Assembly (NCBI RefSeq): GCF_016722785.1
Contig: NZ_JAEQNE010000004.1
Location: 248,001-312,000, forward strand
Direction of reading: 5' to 3'
Source of the DNA: Ramlibacter monticola
GTDB taxonomy: Bacteria; Pseudomonadota; Gammaproteobacteria; Burkholderiales; Burkholderiaceae_C
Length of the DNA: 64,000 bases
Part shown: piece after piece, positions 27,259 to 35,900 of the stretch
Numbering within the stretch: position 1 is the stretch's first letter
Layout: each line of letters begins with the position of its first letter
Notes under the pieces: model-generated
The model's database searches: none
What the model saw: only the letters and a program-made list of their open reading frames with translations
What the model was told of the DNA's origin: nothing
Program-made: the position numbers and the translations under genes

Positions 27259-29835
27259 ATGGAAATCTCCCGCATCCGCGCCCTGCGCGGGCCCAACCTG
27301 TGGAGCCGGCACACGGCCATCGAGGCCGTCGTGTCCTGCTCGGACGATGAAACCGCGGTCACCGGCCGCCCCGGCTTCGAGGCCCGGCTGCGCAAGCTCT
27401 TTCCGGCCGTCGGCGCCTTGCGCGCCGGCGGCCCGGTGTCGCTGGCCCACGTGCTCGAGGCCGTGGCGCTCTCGCTGCAGGAAGAAGCCGGCTGCCCGGT
27501 CACCTTCAGCCGCACCCAGGCCACGATCGAGCCGCGCATCTACCAGGTCGTCGTCGAATACAGCGAGGAGGCGGTCGGCCGCCTGGCCTTCGAACTCGCG
27601 CAGCAGCTGATCGCGGCCACGCTGGATCCCGAGGCTGGCTTCGACATCGACGCCGCGATCGCCCGCCTGCGCGAGACCGACGAGGACGTGCGCCTGGGGC
27701 CCAGCACGGGCTCCATCGTGCAGGCCGCGGCGGCCCGGGGCATCCCGTGGCGCCGCCTGACCGACGGCAGCCTGGTGCAGTTCGGCTGGGGCAAGCACCA
27801 GCACCGCATCTGGGCCGCCGAGGTCGACCAGACCAGCGCGGTGTCGGAGTCGATCGCGCAGGACAAGGAACTGTCCAAGCAGTTGCTGCACGCCGCCGGC
27901 GTCCCGGTGCCCATCGGCCGCCCGGTGGCCGACGAGGCCGACGCCTGGGCCGCCGCGCTCGAGGTGGGCCTGCCGGTGGTGGTCAAGCCGCGGGACGGCA
28001 ACCAGGGCAAGGGCATCACCGTCAACCTCTCCACCCGCGATGCCATGACGCTGGCCTACAAGGCCGCGGCCGAGATCGGCGACGTGATGGTCGAGAAGTT
28101 CCTGCCCGGCTGCGACTACCGCCTGCTGGTGGTCGGCGACCAATTGGTCGCCGCCGCGCGGCGCGAACCGCCGCTGGTGGTGGGCGACGGCGAGCTGACG
28201 GTGGCCGAGCTGGTCGCCAAGGTCAACGCCGACCCGCGCCGCGGCGACGGCCATGCCACCTCGCTGACCAAGATCCGCATCGACGACATCGCCATCGCGC
28301 TGCTCGCCGAGCAAGGCCTCACGACCGGCAGCGTGCCGGCGCGAGGCCAGCGCGTGCGGATGCGCCACAACGCGAACCTGTCGACCGGCGGCACCGCTAC
28401 CGACGTCACCGACGACGTGCACCCGGAGGTCGCCGAACGCGCGATCGCCGCGGCGCAGATGGTGGGGCTGCACGTGTGCGGCGTCGACATGGTGTGCGAG
28501 GGCGTCCTCAAGCCCCTGGAGGAGCAGGGCGGCGGCATCGTCGAAGTCAATGCCGCGCCGGGGCTGCGCATGCACCTGTCGCCGTCCTACGGCAAGCCGC
28601 GCAATGTCGGCGAGGCCATCGTCAACCACCTGTTCGAACCCGGCCACGACGGCCGCATCCCGGTGGTCACGGTCACCGGCACCAACGGCAAGACGACCAC
28701 CGCGCGCCTGATCGCGCACCTGTTCGCCAGCAGCGGGCTGAAGGTGGGCATGACCAACACCGACGGCGTCTACGTCGACGGCCGGCAGATCGACTCGGGC
28801 GACTGCAGCGGCCCGAAGAGCGCGCGCAGCGTGCTGATGCATCCCGACGTCGAGGCGGCGGTGTTCGAGACCGCGCGCGGCGGCCTCCTGCGCGAAGGCC
28901 TCGCTTTCGACCACTGCCAGGTCGCGGTGGTCACCAATGTCGGCGCCGGCGACCACCTGGGGCTGAACTACATCACCACCGTCGAGGACCTGGCGGTCCT
29001 CAAGCGCGTGATCGTGCAGAACGTGACGCCGAAGACAGGGTATGCGGTGCTGAACGCGGCCGACCCCATCGTTGCCGCGATGGCCGACACCTGCCCCGGC
29101 AAGGTGATCTTCTTCGCCGCGGACCGCCACCACGCTGTCCTGGCGGCGCACCGCGCGCAGGGCGGGCGCAAGGTCTACGTCGACCCGACGCTGGACGGCG
29201 GCTCGGTGGTCGCGGCGGAAGGGAACCAGCGCGCGCACATCCCTCTGGCGGACATTCCGATCACCCGCAACGGCGCGATTGCCTTCCAGGTCGAGAACGT
29301 CATGGCGGCGGTCGCCGCTGCGTGGGGCGCGGGCCTGCCGTTCGAGGCTATCCGCAACGGGCTGGGATCGTTCGTCAACGACGCGCACAACGCGCCCGGC
29401 CGCTTCAACGTGATGGACTACAAGGGCGCGACGGTGATCGCCGACTACGGCCACAACCCCGACGCGATGCGCGCGCTGGTGGCGGCGGTCGATGCGATGC
29501 CGGCGAAGCGCCGCTCGGTGGTGATCAGCGCCGCCGGCGACCGGCGCGACGAGGACATCCGCGACCAGACCGTCATCCTGGGCGCCGCCTTCGACGACGT
29601 GCTGCTGTACCAGGATGCGGCCCAGCGCGGGCGCGCCGACGGCGAGGTGATGGCGCTGCTGCGCGAGGGGCTCAAGGGAGCGAGCCGCACCACGCACGTC
29701 GAGGAGATCCGCGGCGAGTTCGTCGCGATCGATGCGGCGCTCGCCCGCCTGGGGCCCGGCGACCTCTGCCTGGTGCTGGTCGACCAGGTCGAAGAGGCTC
29801 TGGCCCACCTGGCCCGGCGCGTCGCGGACGCATGA
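27259..29835 (+). CDS. cphA: cyanophycin synthetase CphA
   Basis: 858 residues, full length for the family. It polymerises Asp and Arg into the storage polymer cyanophycin using ATP, without ribosomes. N-terminal domain 1-160; ATP-grasp domain ~215-470 ('VVVKPRDGNQGKGITV', 'GGIVEVNAAPGLRMH'); Mur-ligase-like domain with P-loop VTGTNGKTTTAR near residue 475; C-terminal domain with 'ADYGHNPDAMRALVAA' and 'VVISAAGDRRDEDI'. It lies 13 bp behind the degenerate cphA'. No cyanophycinase (cphB) is visible in this window. Confidence 0.96.
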   Translation: MEISRIRALRGPNLWSRHTAIEAVVSCSDDETAVTGRPGFEARLRKLFPAVGALRAGGPVSLAHVLEAVALSLQEEAGCPVTFSRTQATIEPRIYQVVVEYSEEAVGRLAFELAQQLIAATLDPEAGFDIDAAIARLRETDEDVRLGPSTGSIVQAAAARGIPWRRLTDGSLVQFGWGKHQHRIWAAEVDQTSAVSESIAQDKELSKQLLHAAGVPVPIGRPVADEADAWAAALEVGLPVVVKPRDGNQGKGITVNLSTRDAMTLAYKAAAEIGDVMVEKFLPGCDYRLLVVGDQLVAAARREPPLVVGDGELTVAELVAKVNADPRRGDGHATSLTKIRIDDIAIALLAEQGLTTGSVPARGQRVRMRHNANLSTGGTATDVTDDVHPEVAERAIAAAQMVGLHVCGVDMVCEGVLKPLEEQGGGIVEVNAAPGLRMHLSPSYGKPRNVGEAIVNHLFEPGHDGRIPVVTVTGTNGKTTTARLIAHLFASSGLKVGMTNTDGVYVDGRQIDSGDCSGPKSARSVLMHPDVEAAVFETARGGLLREGLAFDHCQVAVVTNVGAGDHLGLNYITTVEDLAVLKRVIVQNVTPKTGYAVLNAADPIVAAMADTCPGKVIFFAADRHHAVLAAHRAQGGRKVYVDPTLDGGSVVAAEGNQRAHIPLADIPITRNGAIAFQVENVMAAVAAAWGAGLPFEAIRNGLGSFVNDAHNAPGRFNVMDYKGATVIADYGHNPDAMRALVAAVDAMPAKRRSVVISAAGDRRDEDIRDQTVILGAAFDDVLLYQDAAQRGRADGEVMALLREGLKGASRTTHVEEIRGEFVAIDAALARLGPGDLCLVLVDQVEEALAHLARRVADA

Positions 29836-29838
29836 AGA

Positions 29839-29859
29839 TCGCCGCGCTACCGGCGGCGA
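29839..29859. terminator. weak hairpin between convergent cphA and outer-membrane factor genes
   Basis: TCGCCGC (29839-29845) pairs with GCGGCGA (29853-29859) around a 7-nt loop, followed on the plus strand by a short CCCTTT. It sits between two convergent stop codons 34 bp apart, where a bidirectional terminator is expected, but the T-run is poor. Confidence 0.35.
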
Positions 29860-29869
29860 CCGGGCCCTT

Positions 29870-31258
29870 TCAGGGCTCGAAACCACCCCCCAGCGCCAGG
29901 TGCAGGTTCACCCGCTGGATCAGCCTTTCGCCCTGCACGCGCGCCAGCGTCGCGCGCGCCGAGTGCAGGGCCAGCAACTGGTTCTGCACGCCGCGCAGGT
30001 CGCCGTTGCCGACCTGGTAGCGCGTGCGCGCGTAGCCCAGGGCCGACTCGTTCGCCCTCACCGCGCGTTGCAGCACGTCCGCGCGGCTGTCCAGGGTGAA
30101 GGACTGCGACAGCGCTCCCTCCACTTCGCCGAAGGCGCGCAGGCCGATGCGCCCGTACTCGGCGATGGCCGCCTTCTGTTCGGCGCTGCGCACGTCCACC
30201 TGGGCCTGCAGCGCGCCCGCGTTGAAGAGGGGCGCGAAGAGCGTGGCGCCGATGCCCGCCATGGGGTTGTCGCGTTCCTTCATGACGAACAGGTCGCTCG
30301 TGATGCTGCTCACCGACGCGGTGAGCGAGATCGTCGGCAGGCGCGCTGCCCGGGCCTGCTCGGTGCGGTAGAAGGCCGCGGCGACGCGGCGCTCGGCCGC
30401 CCGCACGTCGGGGCGGCGCTCCAGCAGCTCGGAGGGCAGGCCCGCGGGCACCGGCCCCGGCACCGCCGGCAGCGCGAGGCCGGCATCGACGGCGGCGGCG
30501 GGGTAGCGGCCAGCGAGGATCTCGATCGCGCGCAGCGCGTTCAGCCGCGCGATCTCCGCCTGCAGCTGCACGTCGCGGTACGACAGTGCGCTGGCTTCCG
30601 CCTGGCTGATTTCCAGCTCGTCGCCGCTGCCGACGCGCGCCCGGTCGCGCGAGAGCTCGACCAGGTTCTGCGCCGACTGGATCATGTCGCCCGCGATCGC
30701 CCGCTGCACCGCCGCCTCGCGCGCCAGGAACCAGCTCTTGGCGACCAGCGCGGCGATCGACTCGCGCGCGGAGATCGCATCGAAGATCGTGGATTCGTGT
30801 TGCGCGGAGGCGGCCGCGCGCTGCGCCCGCACCTTGCCCCAGAGATCCAGTTCCCAGCTGGCGAACAGGCCGATGCCGTTGACGCCGCTGCCGTCGCCGC
30901 CGAGCTTGCCGCCGCCGTGGCCGGTGAGGTGCACCTGCGGGTAGAGCGCGGCGCCGGCAGCCCGGGCGCTGGCCTCGGCGGCCTCGACGCGCGCCGAGGC
31001 GAGCTGCAAATCGGGGTTGTACGCGACGGCTTCGGCGACCAGCGTCTCCAGTTGCGCGTCCTGGAAGGTCTGCAGCCACCCATTGGCCACCGCCCCGGGC
31101 GGGGTGGGACCGCCGGTCCACTGGGGCGGCAGCTGGGTCTGCGGCAGGGACTGCGAGCGGATCTGCTGTGCGTCGGGAGGCGACCGAAGCGCGCAACCCG
31201 CCACGGCTGCCGCGCAAGCCGCCGCCAGGGTGACGCATCGCAATGCGGGCGGGGCCAT
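29870..31258 (-). CDS. outer-membrane factor lipoprotein (TolC/NodT family)
   Basis: 462 residues; the ATG at 31258 overlaps the upstream HlyD stop (TGATG). The signal ends with lipobox VAGC (Cys about residue 22). Two OEP repeats follow, with typical blocks 'NPDLQLASARVEAAEASA', 'SWELDLWGKVRAQ', 'LLERRPDVRAAERRVAAA' and 'YQVGNGDLRGVQNQLLAL'. Such proteins form the trimeric outer-membrane duct of tripartite efflux or secretion systems. Here the partner adaptor HlyD is encoded just upstream, but no RND, MFS or ABC pump is in the operon. Confidence 0.92.
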   Translation of the reverse strand: MAPPALRCVTLAAACAAAVAGCALRSPPDAQQIRSQSLPQTQLPPQWTGGPTPPGAVANGWLQTFQDAQLETLVAEAVAYNPDLQLASARVEAAEASARAAGAALYPQVHLTGHGGGKLGGDGSGVNGIGLFASWELDLWGKVRAQRAAASAQHESTIFDAISARESIAALVAKSWFLAREAAVQRAIAGDMIQSAQNLVELSRDRARVGSGDELEISQAEASALSYRDVQLQAEIARLNALRAIEILAGRYPAAAVDAGLALPAVPGPVPAGLPSELLERRPDVRAAERRVAAAFYRTEQARAARLPTISLTASVSSITSDLFVMKERDNPMAGIGATLFAPLFNAGALQAQVDVRSAEQKAAIAEYGRIGLRAFGEVEGALSQSFTLDSRADVLQRAVRANESALGYARTRYQVGNGDLRGVQNQLLALHSARATLARVQGERLIQRVNLHLALGGGFEP

Positions 31259-32475
31259 CAGTGCAGCTTCAGGATGAGGTAATTGATCTTGGTGTTCACG
31301 CGCAAGATGATCTTGCGCACGACCTGGATGAATTCCAGGTGCTCCGTGTAGATCGCCGCCGCGCCGCGGGCCCCGGCGGCGAAGAACACGTCGCGGAACT
31401 TCGGGTCCACGGTCAGCTTCACGGGGAAGCGCCCGGGTGGCGGCGGCGTGGACCCGGTCTGCGGCAGGGTTGCGCTGATCGCCGACTGGCCCTGGCCGTT
31501 CGCCCAGATGATGGCCTCCACCTTGGCCTTGATGATCTCGCCTGGCAGGGTCTCCAGGGCGATCTCGGCCTCGTCGCCGACCTTCACCTTGGTCAGCTCG
31601 TTCTGCTCGTACAGGGCGATCACGCTGAATTCGTCCTCCACGTAAGTGAGGGCCGGCAGGTTGGCCAGGGTGGTCACCAGCGCTCCCGGCCGCAACTGCA
31701 CGTTGATCGGCGTCCCGTCGGCGGGCGCGCGCACCGTGGTCTGCGCCAGGTCGAAGCGCGCCTGGTCGAGCTGGGCGCGGATCTGGGCGATCTGCGCCCA
31801 TTCGCCGTTGGACTTGGCGCCCATGCGTTGCCGGATCTGGCGTTCACCCGCCAGCGCCTGGGCCAGCGCGCCGCGCGACTGGGCCTCGGCGCTGCGGGAA
31901 GAGTCCACCGCGGCCTGCGCGTTGCGCAGGTTGGTCTCCGCCTGTTCCAGGTCGAACTTGTTGCCGGCGCCCTTGCCCGCCAGCTCGCGGTACTGCGCGG
32001 CGCGCTTCAAGGCGAGTTCGAGGTCGGCGTTCGTCTGCTGCACCCGCTGCGACGCCTGGTCGATGGCGGACTTGGACTGCGAGACCTGGGCCGCGGAGCC
32101 GGTCAGCTGTTCTTCGAGTTCGCGGCTGCTGCCCACGGTGTTGGCGAGCTGGGCTTCGAGGCTGGCGACCTGCAGCTGGTAAGGGGTGGGGTCGATCCGG
32201 TACAGGACCTCCCCCTTGCGCATCGGCTTGTTGGCGGGGGCGACCTCGAGCACCCGGCCGCGCTGGTCGGACGTCACGTTGACGACGTACTTGATGACGC
32301 GCACGTCGTGCGACGAAGGCGCGACCACGTTGAGCGCCAGGATCAGCGCCGTCAGCCCCACGATCGGGATGGTGATCACGATCACCTGCGACAGCGTGTT
32401 CCACGGCAGCCACTTGAACTTGAAGAAGATCAGCCAGACGAAGAACGAGTAGATGGCAAGCAGCACGACTTCCAT
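31258..32475 (-). CDS. HlyD/EmrA-type membrane fusion protein (YiaV-like)
   Basis: 405 residues; the ATG at 32475 overlaps the DUF3302 stop (TAATG). Two hydrophobic stretches at the N terminus (about 1-22 and 28-50) anchor it in the inner membrane. Then the HlyD pattern: 'VAPANKPMRKGEVLYRIDP' lipoyl half, a long alpha-helical hairpin (~95-225), and 'TTVRAPADGTPINVQLRPGA' second half with a beta-barrel. The double transmembrane start and DUF3302 partner resemble the E. coli YiaV/YiaW pair. It should bridge an inner-membrane component and the outer-membrane factor encoded next. Confidence 0.9.
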   Translation of the reverse strand: MEVVLLAIYSFFVWLIFFKFKWLPWNTLSQVIVITIPIVGLTALILALNVVAPSSHDVRVIKYVVNVTSDQRGRVLEVAPANKPMRKGEVLYRIDPTPYQLQVASLEAQLANTVGSSRELEEQLTGSAAQVSQSKSAIDQASQRVQQTNADLELALKRAAQYRELAGKGAGNKFDLEQAETNLRNAQAAVDSSRSAEAQSRGALAQALAGERQIRQRMGAKSNGEWAQIAQIRAQLDQARFDLAQTTVRAPADGTPINVQLRPGALVTTLANLPALTYVEDEFSVIALYEQNELTKVKVGDEAEIALETLPGEIIKAKVEAIIWANGQGQSAISATLPQTGSTPPPPGRFPVKLTVDPKFRDVFFAAGARGAAAIYTEHLEFIQVVRKIILRVNTKINYLILKLH

Positions 32476-33044
32476 TACTTGGTCCCTCCACCCGCGGTTT
32501 CGGCCACGCGGCGGTCCTGCGTGGTGAGCACGGTCATGGGCGGCTGCGCCGCCAACGGGCGCTCGAGCTGCGCGATGAGCTGGCGCAGCTCGGGCGACAA
32601 CGGCCCCTTCTGCTCCATCCCGCTCAGCTCGTGGCGCAGGTGCTCGACTTCCGCCGGCGAGAGCTTGCCGGCCAGCGCCTTTTCGCCTTCCTCGAGGTAA
32701 TAGTCGTCGTGCTTGTCGGAGCCGTAGATGGCGCGGTAGCCGAGCGGCTTGGTGTAGGCCCACAGCCACGCCAGGGGCCACAGCATGCCGCCGAAGAACA
32801 GCGACAGGATGCAGAGGACCTTGATCGAGTCCTTGTGCGGATGCTGGCGCTTCTCGGCGATCTTTTCCGGCAGCACATGCACGAACAGGAAGCCCCCGAT
32901 CGCGACGGCGGGCACGAAGAAGATCACGAACCAGGAAACCCAGTCGGCGGCGGTGTCCAGCGCTTCGCCGGAAAGAAAGGAGGCGTGCGCGAGCGGCGCC
33001 GCGAGGAGGGCGAGGCCGGGCAACGCGCGTCGCAGGATCTTCAT
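32475..33044 (-). CDS. DUF3302 inner-membrane protein (YiaW-like)
   Basis: 189 residues, with a possible signal at 1-20, two clear membrane segments ('WVSWFVIFFVPAVAIGGFLF' about 35-55; 'VLCILSLFFGGMLWPLAWLW' about 75-95) and a soluble C-terminal half containing a KHDDYYLEEGEKAL segment. The family is uncharacterised but regularly precedes a YiaV-type HlyD gene, as here. First gene of a three-gene coupled operon with HlyD and the outer-membrane factor. Confidence 0.85.
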   Translation of the reverse strand: MKILRRALPGLALLAAPLAHASFLSGEALDTAADWVSWFVIFFVPAVAIGGFLFVHVLPEKIAEKRQHPHKDSIKVLCILSLFFGGMLWPLAWLWAYTKPLGYRAIYGSDKHDDYYLEEGEKALAGKLSPAEVEHLRHELSGMEQKGPLSPELRQLIAQLERPLAAQPPMTVLTTQDRRVAETAGGGTK

Positions 33045-33276
33045 GGCGTGCTCCGCGGGCGAGGTGTAGTGGCTGTCGAGGATGCCGGAGCGGTGCAGTC
33101 CCCGTCATTGCCCTTTGGACCTACTCGCGGGGCGGGAGGAAAGGCGAGTCCCCCTTGGGGTTTTTCTCGCTTTTCCTGCCGAGGACGCGGCTTCGGCTCC
33201 GGTCACCCCCGCCGTGAGGCAGCCCGGGTGCACCCTGGCTGCGGCGCGAAGCGGGTCCGGTCATTGCATCTGGGCT
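33045..33276. other. intergenic region upstream of the DUF3302 operon
   Basis: 232 bp between the MATE stop and the DUF3302 start, both genes on the minus strand. It should hold the terminator of neither reading-through gene but the promoter of DUF3302-HlyD-OMF. A small nested inverted repeat with T-rich flank lies around 33144-33170, but it points into no known plus-strand gene. No ORF is convincing. Confidence 0.4.
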
Positions 33277-34656
33277 TCAGGCGGGAGGCTGCGACCCGCG
33301 CGTCCAATCGGCGAAGTGGATCGCGGCCGACAGCGTCAGGCCCAGCGCCGAGAGGCTCAGCGCGACGACGACGAACAGGGCTTCGGGCGGCGCAGCGGCG
33401 ACGCGCACCGCGACGTAGCCGCCGATCGCCACGACAAGCAGCCGCACGGTGCTGGCCAGCAGCGGCCATGCGAGGCGGCCGGCGCCCTGCGAGGCGAAGA
33501 ACAGCGCCAGTCCCAGGCCGAAGAAGCCGTAGCAGCCGCCCACGATGCGCAGGTAGCTGCTGCCCGCGGCCTGCACTGCGGCGTCGGACGTGAACAGGCC
33601 CATCCACGCCTGCGGCCACAACGCCGCCCAGGCGCCGATGAGGCCCGTGACCGCCCACACCAGGCCGGCGCCGGCCCAGGTCACCCGCTTGGCGCGGGCG
33701 GGCTGGCGGGCGCCGAGGTTGGTCGCCACCATCGCGGTGAGCGCGCTGCCGAAGCCGAAGGCGATCGGCACGAGGATGTATTCGAGCCGCGCGGCGATGC
33801 CGTAGGCCGCCACGGCGAGGCTGCCGAAGCTGCCGACGAAAGCCGTGGCCAGGGCGATGGAGCTATTGCTCAGCACCGGGTTCAGCGACGAGGGCAGCGC
33901 GATCCGCAGGATCGCCCGGAACGCCGCGCGCCGCAACTGCCAGCGGGGGCCGAGGACGCGCACGGGCTGGCCGCGGCGCGACAGCCACGCCAGCAGGCCC
34001 AGCGCCGAGACCGCGTTGCAGCTCACCGTGCTCGCCGCCGCGCCCGCGACGCCCAGGGGCGGCAGGGGACCGACGCCGAAGACGAGGAGGGGGCACAGGG
34101 TCAGGTGCATCGCGGTGGTGGCGATGAGCGCCAGCGCCGCCGCGGCCATCTGGCCCGTGCCCCGCGCGACGCCGGCCAGCACGTTCACCGACCAGACCGC
34201 CGCGGCCCCCGCGAACAGCACGCCGGCATAGCTGGCCGCCTGGGCCAGCACGCCCTCGCGGGCGCCCATCAGCGCATAGGCCGCGGGACTGGAGAACAGC
34301 AGCGTGAACAGCAGCGACGCCGCGAGCGCCAGCAGCAGCGCGTGCTGCGCGACGCGCGTGGCCCCGGCCGCATCGCCGGCGCCGAGTGCACGCGCGACCG
34401 CGGCCGTCGTGCTGCCGCCGAAGCCGCCGGCGGACATCTGCAGCATCAGCATGGCGACCGGCAGGACCACCGCGACGCCGGCCAGCGCCTCCGGACCCAG
34501 CCGGCCCACGATGTAGCCGTCGAAGCCGATCACCACGGTGTTGGCGAGCAGGCCCAGCACGTTGGGCGTGGCGAGGCGCAGGAGCGTGGGCAGCACCGGT
34601 CCGCGCAGCATCCGCTGCGTGGGGGTCGGTGCCGGCAGGGCGGCGGCAAGCTGCAT
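33277..34656 (-). CDS. MATE-family multidrug efflux transporter
   Basis: 459 residues from the ATG at 34656, preferred over the ATG at 34674 because AGGAA precedes it and the upstream ATG lies inside a palindromic operator. Twelve hydrophobic segments in two MatE repeats ('LATPNVLGLLANTVVIGFDGYI' start, 'FGGSTTAAVARALGAGD' loop, 'VPIAFGFGSALTAMVATNLGA' in the second half). It exports drugs or metabolites by cation antiport. It is downstream of and presumably controlled by the adjacent TetR repressor. The substrate is unknown. Confidence 0.9.
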   Translation of the reverse strand: MQLAAALPAPTPTQRMLRGPVLPTLLRLATPNVLGLLANTVVIGFDGYIVGRLGPEALAGVAVVLPVAMLMLQMSAGGFGGSTTAAVARALGAGDAAGATRVAQHALLLALAASLLFTLLFSSPAAYALMGAREGVLAQAASYAGVLFAGAAAVWSVNVLAGVARGTGQMAAAALALIATTAMHLTLCPLLVFGVGPLPPLGVAGAAASTVSCNAVSALGLLAWLSRRGQPVRVLGPRWQLRRAAFRAILRIALPSSLNPVLSNSSIALATAFVGSFGSLAVAAYGIAARLEYILVPIAFGFGSALTAMVATNLGARQPARAKRVTWAGAGLVWAVTGLIGAWAALWPQAWMGLFTSDAAVQAAGSSYLRIVGGCYGFFGLGLALFFASQGAGRLAWPLLASTVRLLVVAIGGYVAVRVAAAPPEALFVVVALSLSALGLTLSAAIHFADWTRGSQPPA

Positions 34657-34672
34657 GGTGGATTCCTGGTTC

Positions 34673-34690
34673 ATATGATGGTCGTCATAT
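34673..34690. promoter_or_regulatory. palindromic operator copy 2 (MATE gene)
   Basis: ATATGATGGTCGTCATAT has 6-bp perfect arms (ATATGA/TCATAT) and differs at one base from the copy upstream of the TetR gene; the flanking TTCG is also shared. It covers the region 17-34 bp upstream of the MATE start. TetR binding is inferred from the pairing. Confidence 0.75.
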
Positions 34691-34729
34691 TCGCGCGTGA
34701 GGGCGATGCGCGTCGCGGGCGGGCGCGCA

Positions 34730-35320
34730 TCAGCGGAGTGGGGGTTCGAATTGCTCCAGCAGGAAGCGGCGCGATGCCGCCAGGTGCCGGCGACCGCCGG
34801 CGTTGTCGCCCAGCATGCGGGCCAGCTGCAGGGCGCCGATCAGATGACTGGCGATCACGGCGGCGGCGTCGGCCTCGTGGCCGGGCGGCAGGCAGGCCTC
34901 GACACGGGAGACCAGCGACCTCACGCGCAGCGCCGCGGCCTCGCGCACCGCCTCCGATTGGCGCGGCATCTCGGAGGCCAGGGCCGCGACGGGGCAGCCG
35001 GCATCGGGCGCCTTGAGGTGCCGATCCGAAAGATAGCCTTCCACCAGCGCCTGGAAGCGGCTCATGCCCTTGGCCTCGCCGGCGGCGATGGACTTCTGCA
35101 GGCGCAATTGGCTGTCCTGCCCGGCGCGTTCCAGCGCTTCCGCGAGCAGGGCCTCGCGCGAAGCGAAGTGCGCGTAGAAGCCACCGTGCGTGAGCCCGGC
35201 CTTCTTCATGATGTCGGCCACGCCCACGCCGTGGAAGCCGGTATCGCGCAGCACGCGCGCCGCCGTGTCCAGGATGCGGTCGTGCGTCTGCTGCTTGCGG
35301 CTCGCGGGGGCGGTATCCAT
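34730..35320 (-). CDS. TetR/AcrR-family transcriptional repressor
   Basis: 196 residues. The N-terminal HTH (about residues 10-55) reads 'HDRILDTAARVLRDTGFHGV', 'VADIMKKAGLTHGGFYAHFAS', very close to the TetR_N consensus; the C-terminal ligand domain resembles TetR_C of the YxaF/LfrR-type group ('GCPVAALASEMPRQS'). It lies 73 bp upstream of the MATE start, same strand. Matching palindromes before both genes imply autoregulation and control of MATE, relieved by an unknown ligand. Confidence 0.92.
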   Translation of the reverse strand: MDTAPASRKQQTHDRILDTAARVLRDTGFHGVGVADIMKKAGLTHGGFYAHFASREALLAEALERAGQDSQLRLQKSIAAGEAKGMSRFQALVEGYLSDRHLKAPDAGCPVAALASEMPRQSEAVREAAALRVRSLVSRVEACLPPGHEADAAAVIASHLIGALQLARMLGDNAGGRRHLAASRRFLLEQFEPPLR

Positions 35321-35340
35321 GGGCGGCAGTGTACGCGCAA

Positions 35341-35358
35341 ATATGATGATCGTCATAT
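35341..35358. promoter_or_regulatory. palindromic operator copy 1 (tetR gene)
   Basis: ATATGATGATCGTCATAT lies 20 bp upstream of the TetR start codon; outer arms AATATGA/TCATATT are perfect over 7 bp when flanks are included. Near-identical to the site at 34673. Confidence 0.8.
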
Positions 35359-35474
35359 TCGAGGGCGCCCGATGCCCCACGATCCTTGGGGAGAAACACC
35401 TGCTCACGTGCAACGGGGCTAGCATGCCCGGCGCCTTGGCCATGCCCATGGCGCTTTCTCTCCAGGAGGCTGCC

Positions 35475-35891
35475 ATGAGTTTCTTCTCCAAGATCCTCGA
35501 CAAGCTGGGCTTCGATGCGGGCGCAAGCAAGGTCGAGGAGATGCTGCGCACGCCCGTGCCGGCGCAGCAGCCCGCGACCAACGTCGCCGGGGCCGCCCCT
35601 GCAGCAACCGCGCCGACGACGCCGATGGCCGAGGTGGACGTCACCGCGCTGCTGGAACAGAAGGCCGCCGCCAATGCGCAGAAGCTGAACTGGCGCACCT
35701 CGATCGTCGACCTGCTGAAACTGCTGGACCTCGACAGCAGCCTGCAGGCGCGCAAGGAACTGGCAACCGAACTCCAGTGCCCGCCCGACCTGATGGCGGA
35801 CTCGGCCCGCATGAACATGTGGCTGCACAAGGTGCTGATGCAGAAGCTGGCAGCCAACGGCGGCAAGGTGCCCGCCGAACTGGTGAACTGA
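35475..35891 (+). CDS. DUF3597 protein
   Basis: 138 residues from an ATG preceded by CCAGGAGG. The 'MSFFSKILDKLGF' opening, Ala/Pro-rich linker, and 'VDVTALLEQKAAANAQKLNW' plus 'SIVDLLKLLDLDSSLQARKE' segments match the DUF3597 family, which has a LysM-adjacent helical fold of unknown function. No signal peptide. Nine bp downstream begins a DUF937 protein, so they are co-transcribed. Confidence 0.85.
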   Translation: MSFFSKILDKLGFDAGASKVEEMLRTPVPAQQPATNVAGAAPAATAPTTPMAEVDVTALLEQKAAANAQKLNWRTSIVDLLKLLDLDSSLQARKELATELQCPPDLMADSARMNMWLHKVLMQKLAANGGKVPAELVN

Positions 35892-35900
35892 GGAGCCGCC

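Noticed and set aside
33144..33170. T-rich nested hairpin upstream of DUF3302
   Set aside because: Orientation would terminate plus-strand transcripts, but no plus-strand gene precedes it; stem is only 4-5 bp per arm.
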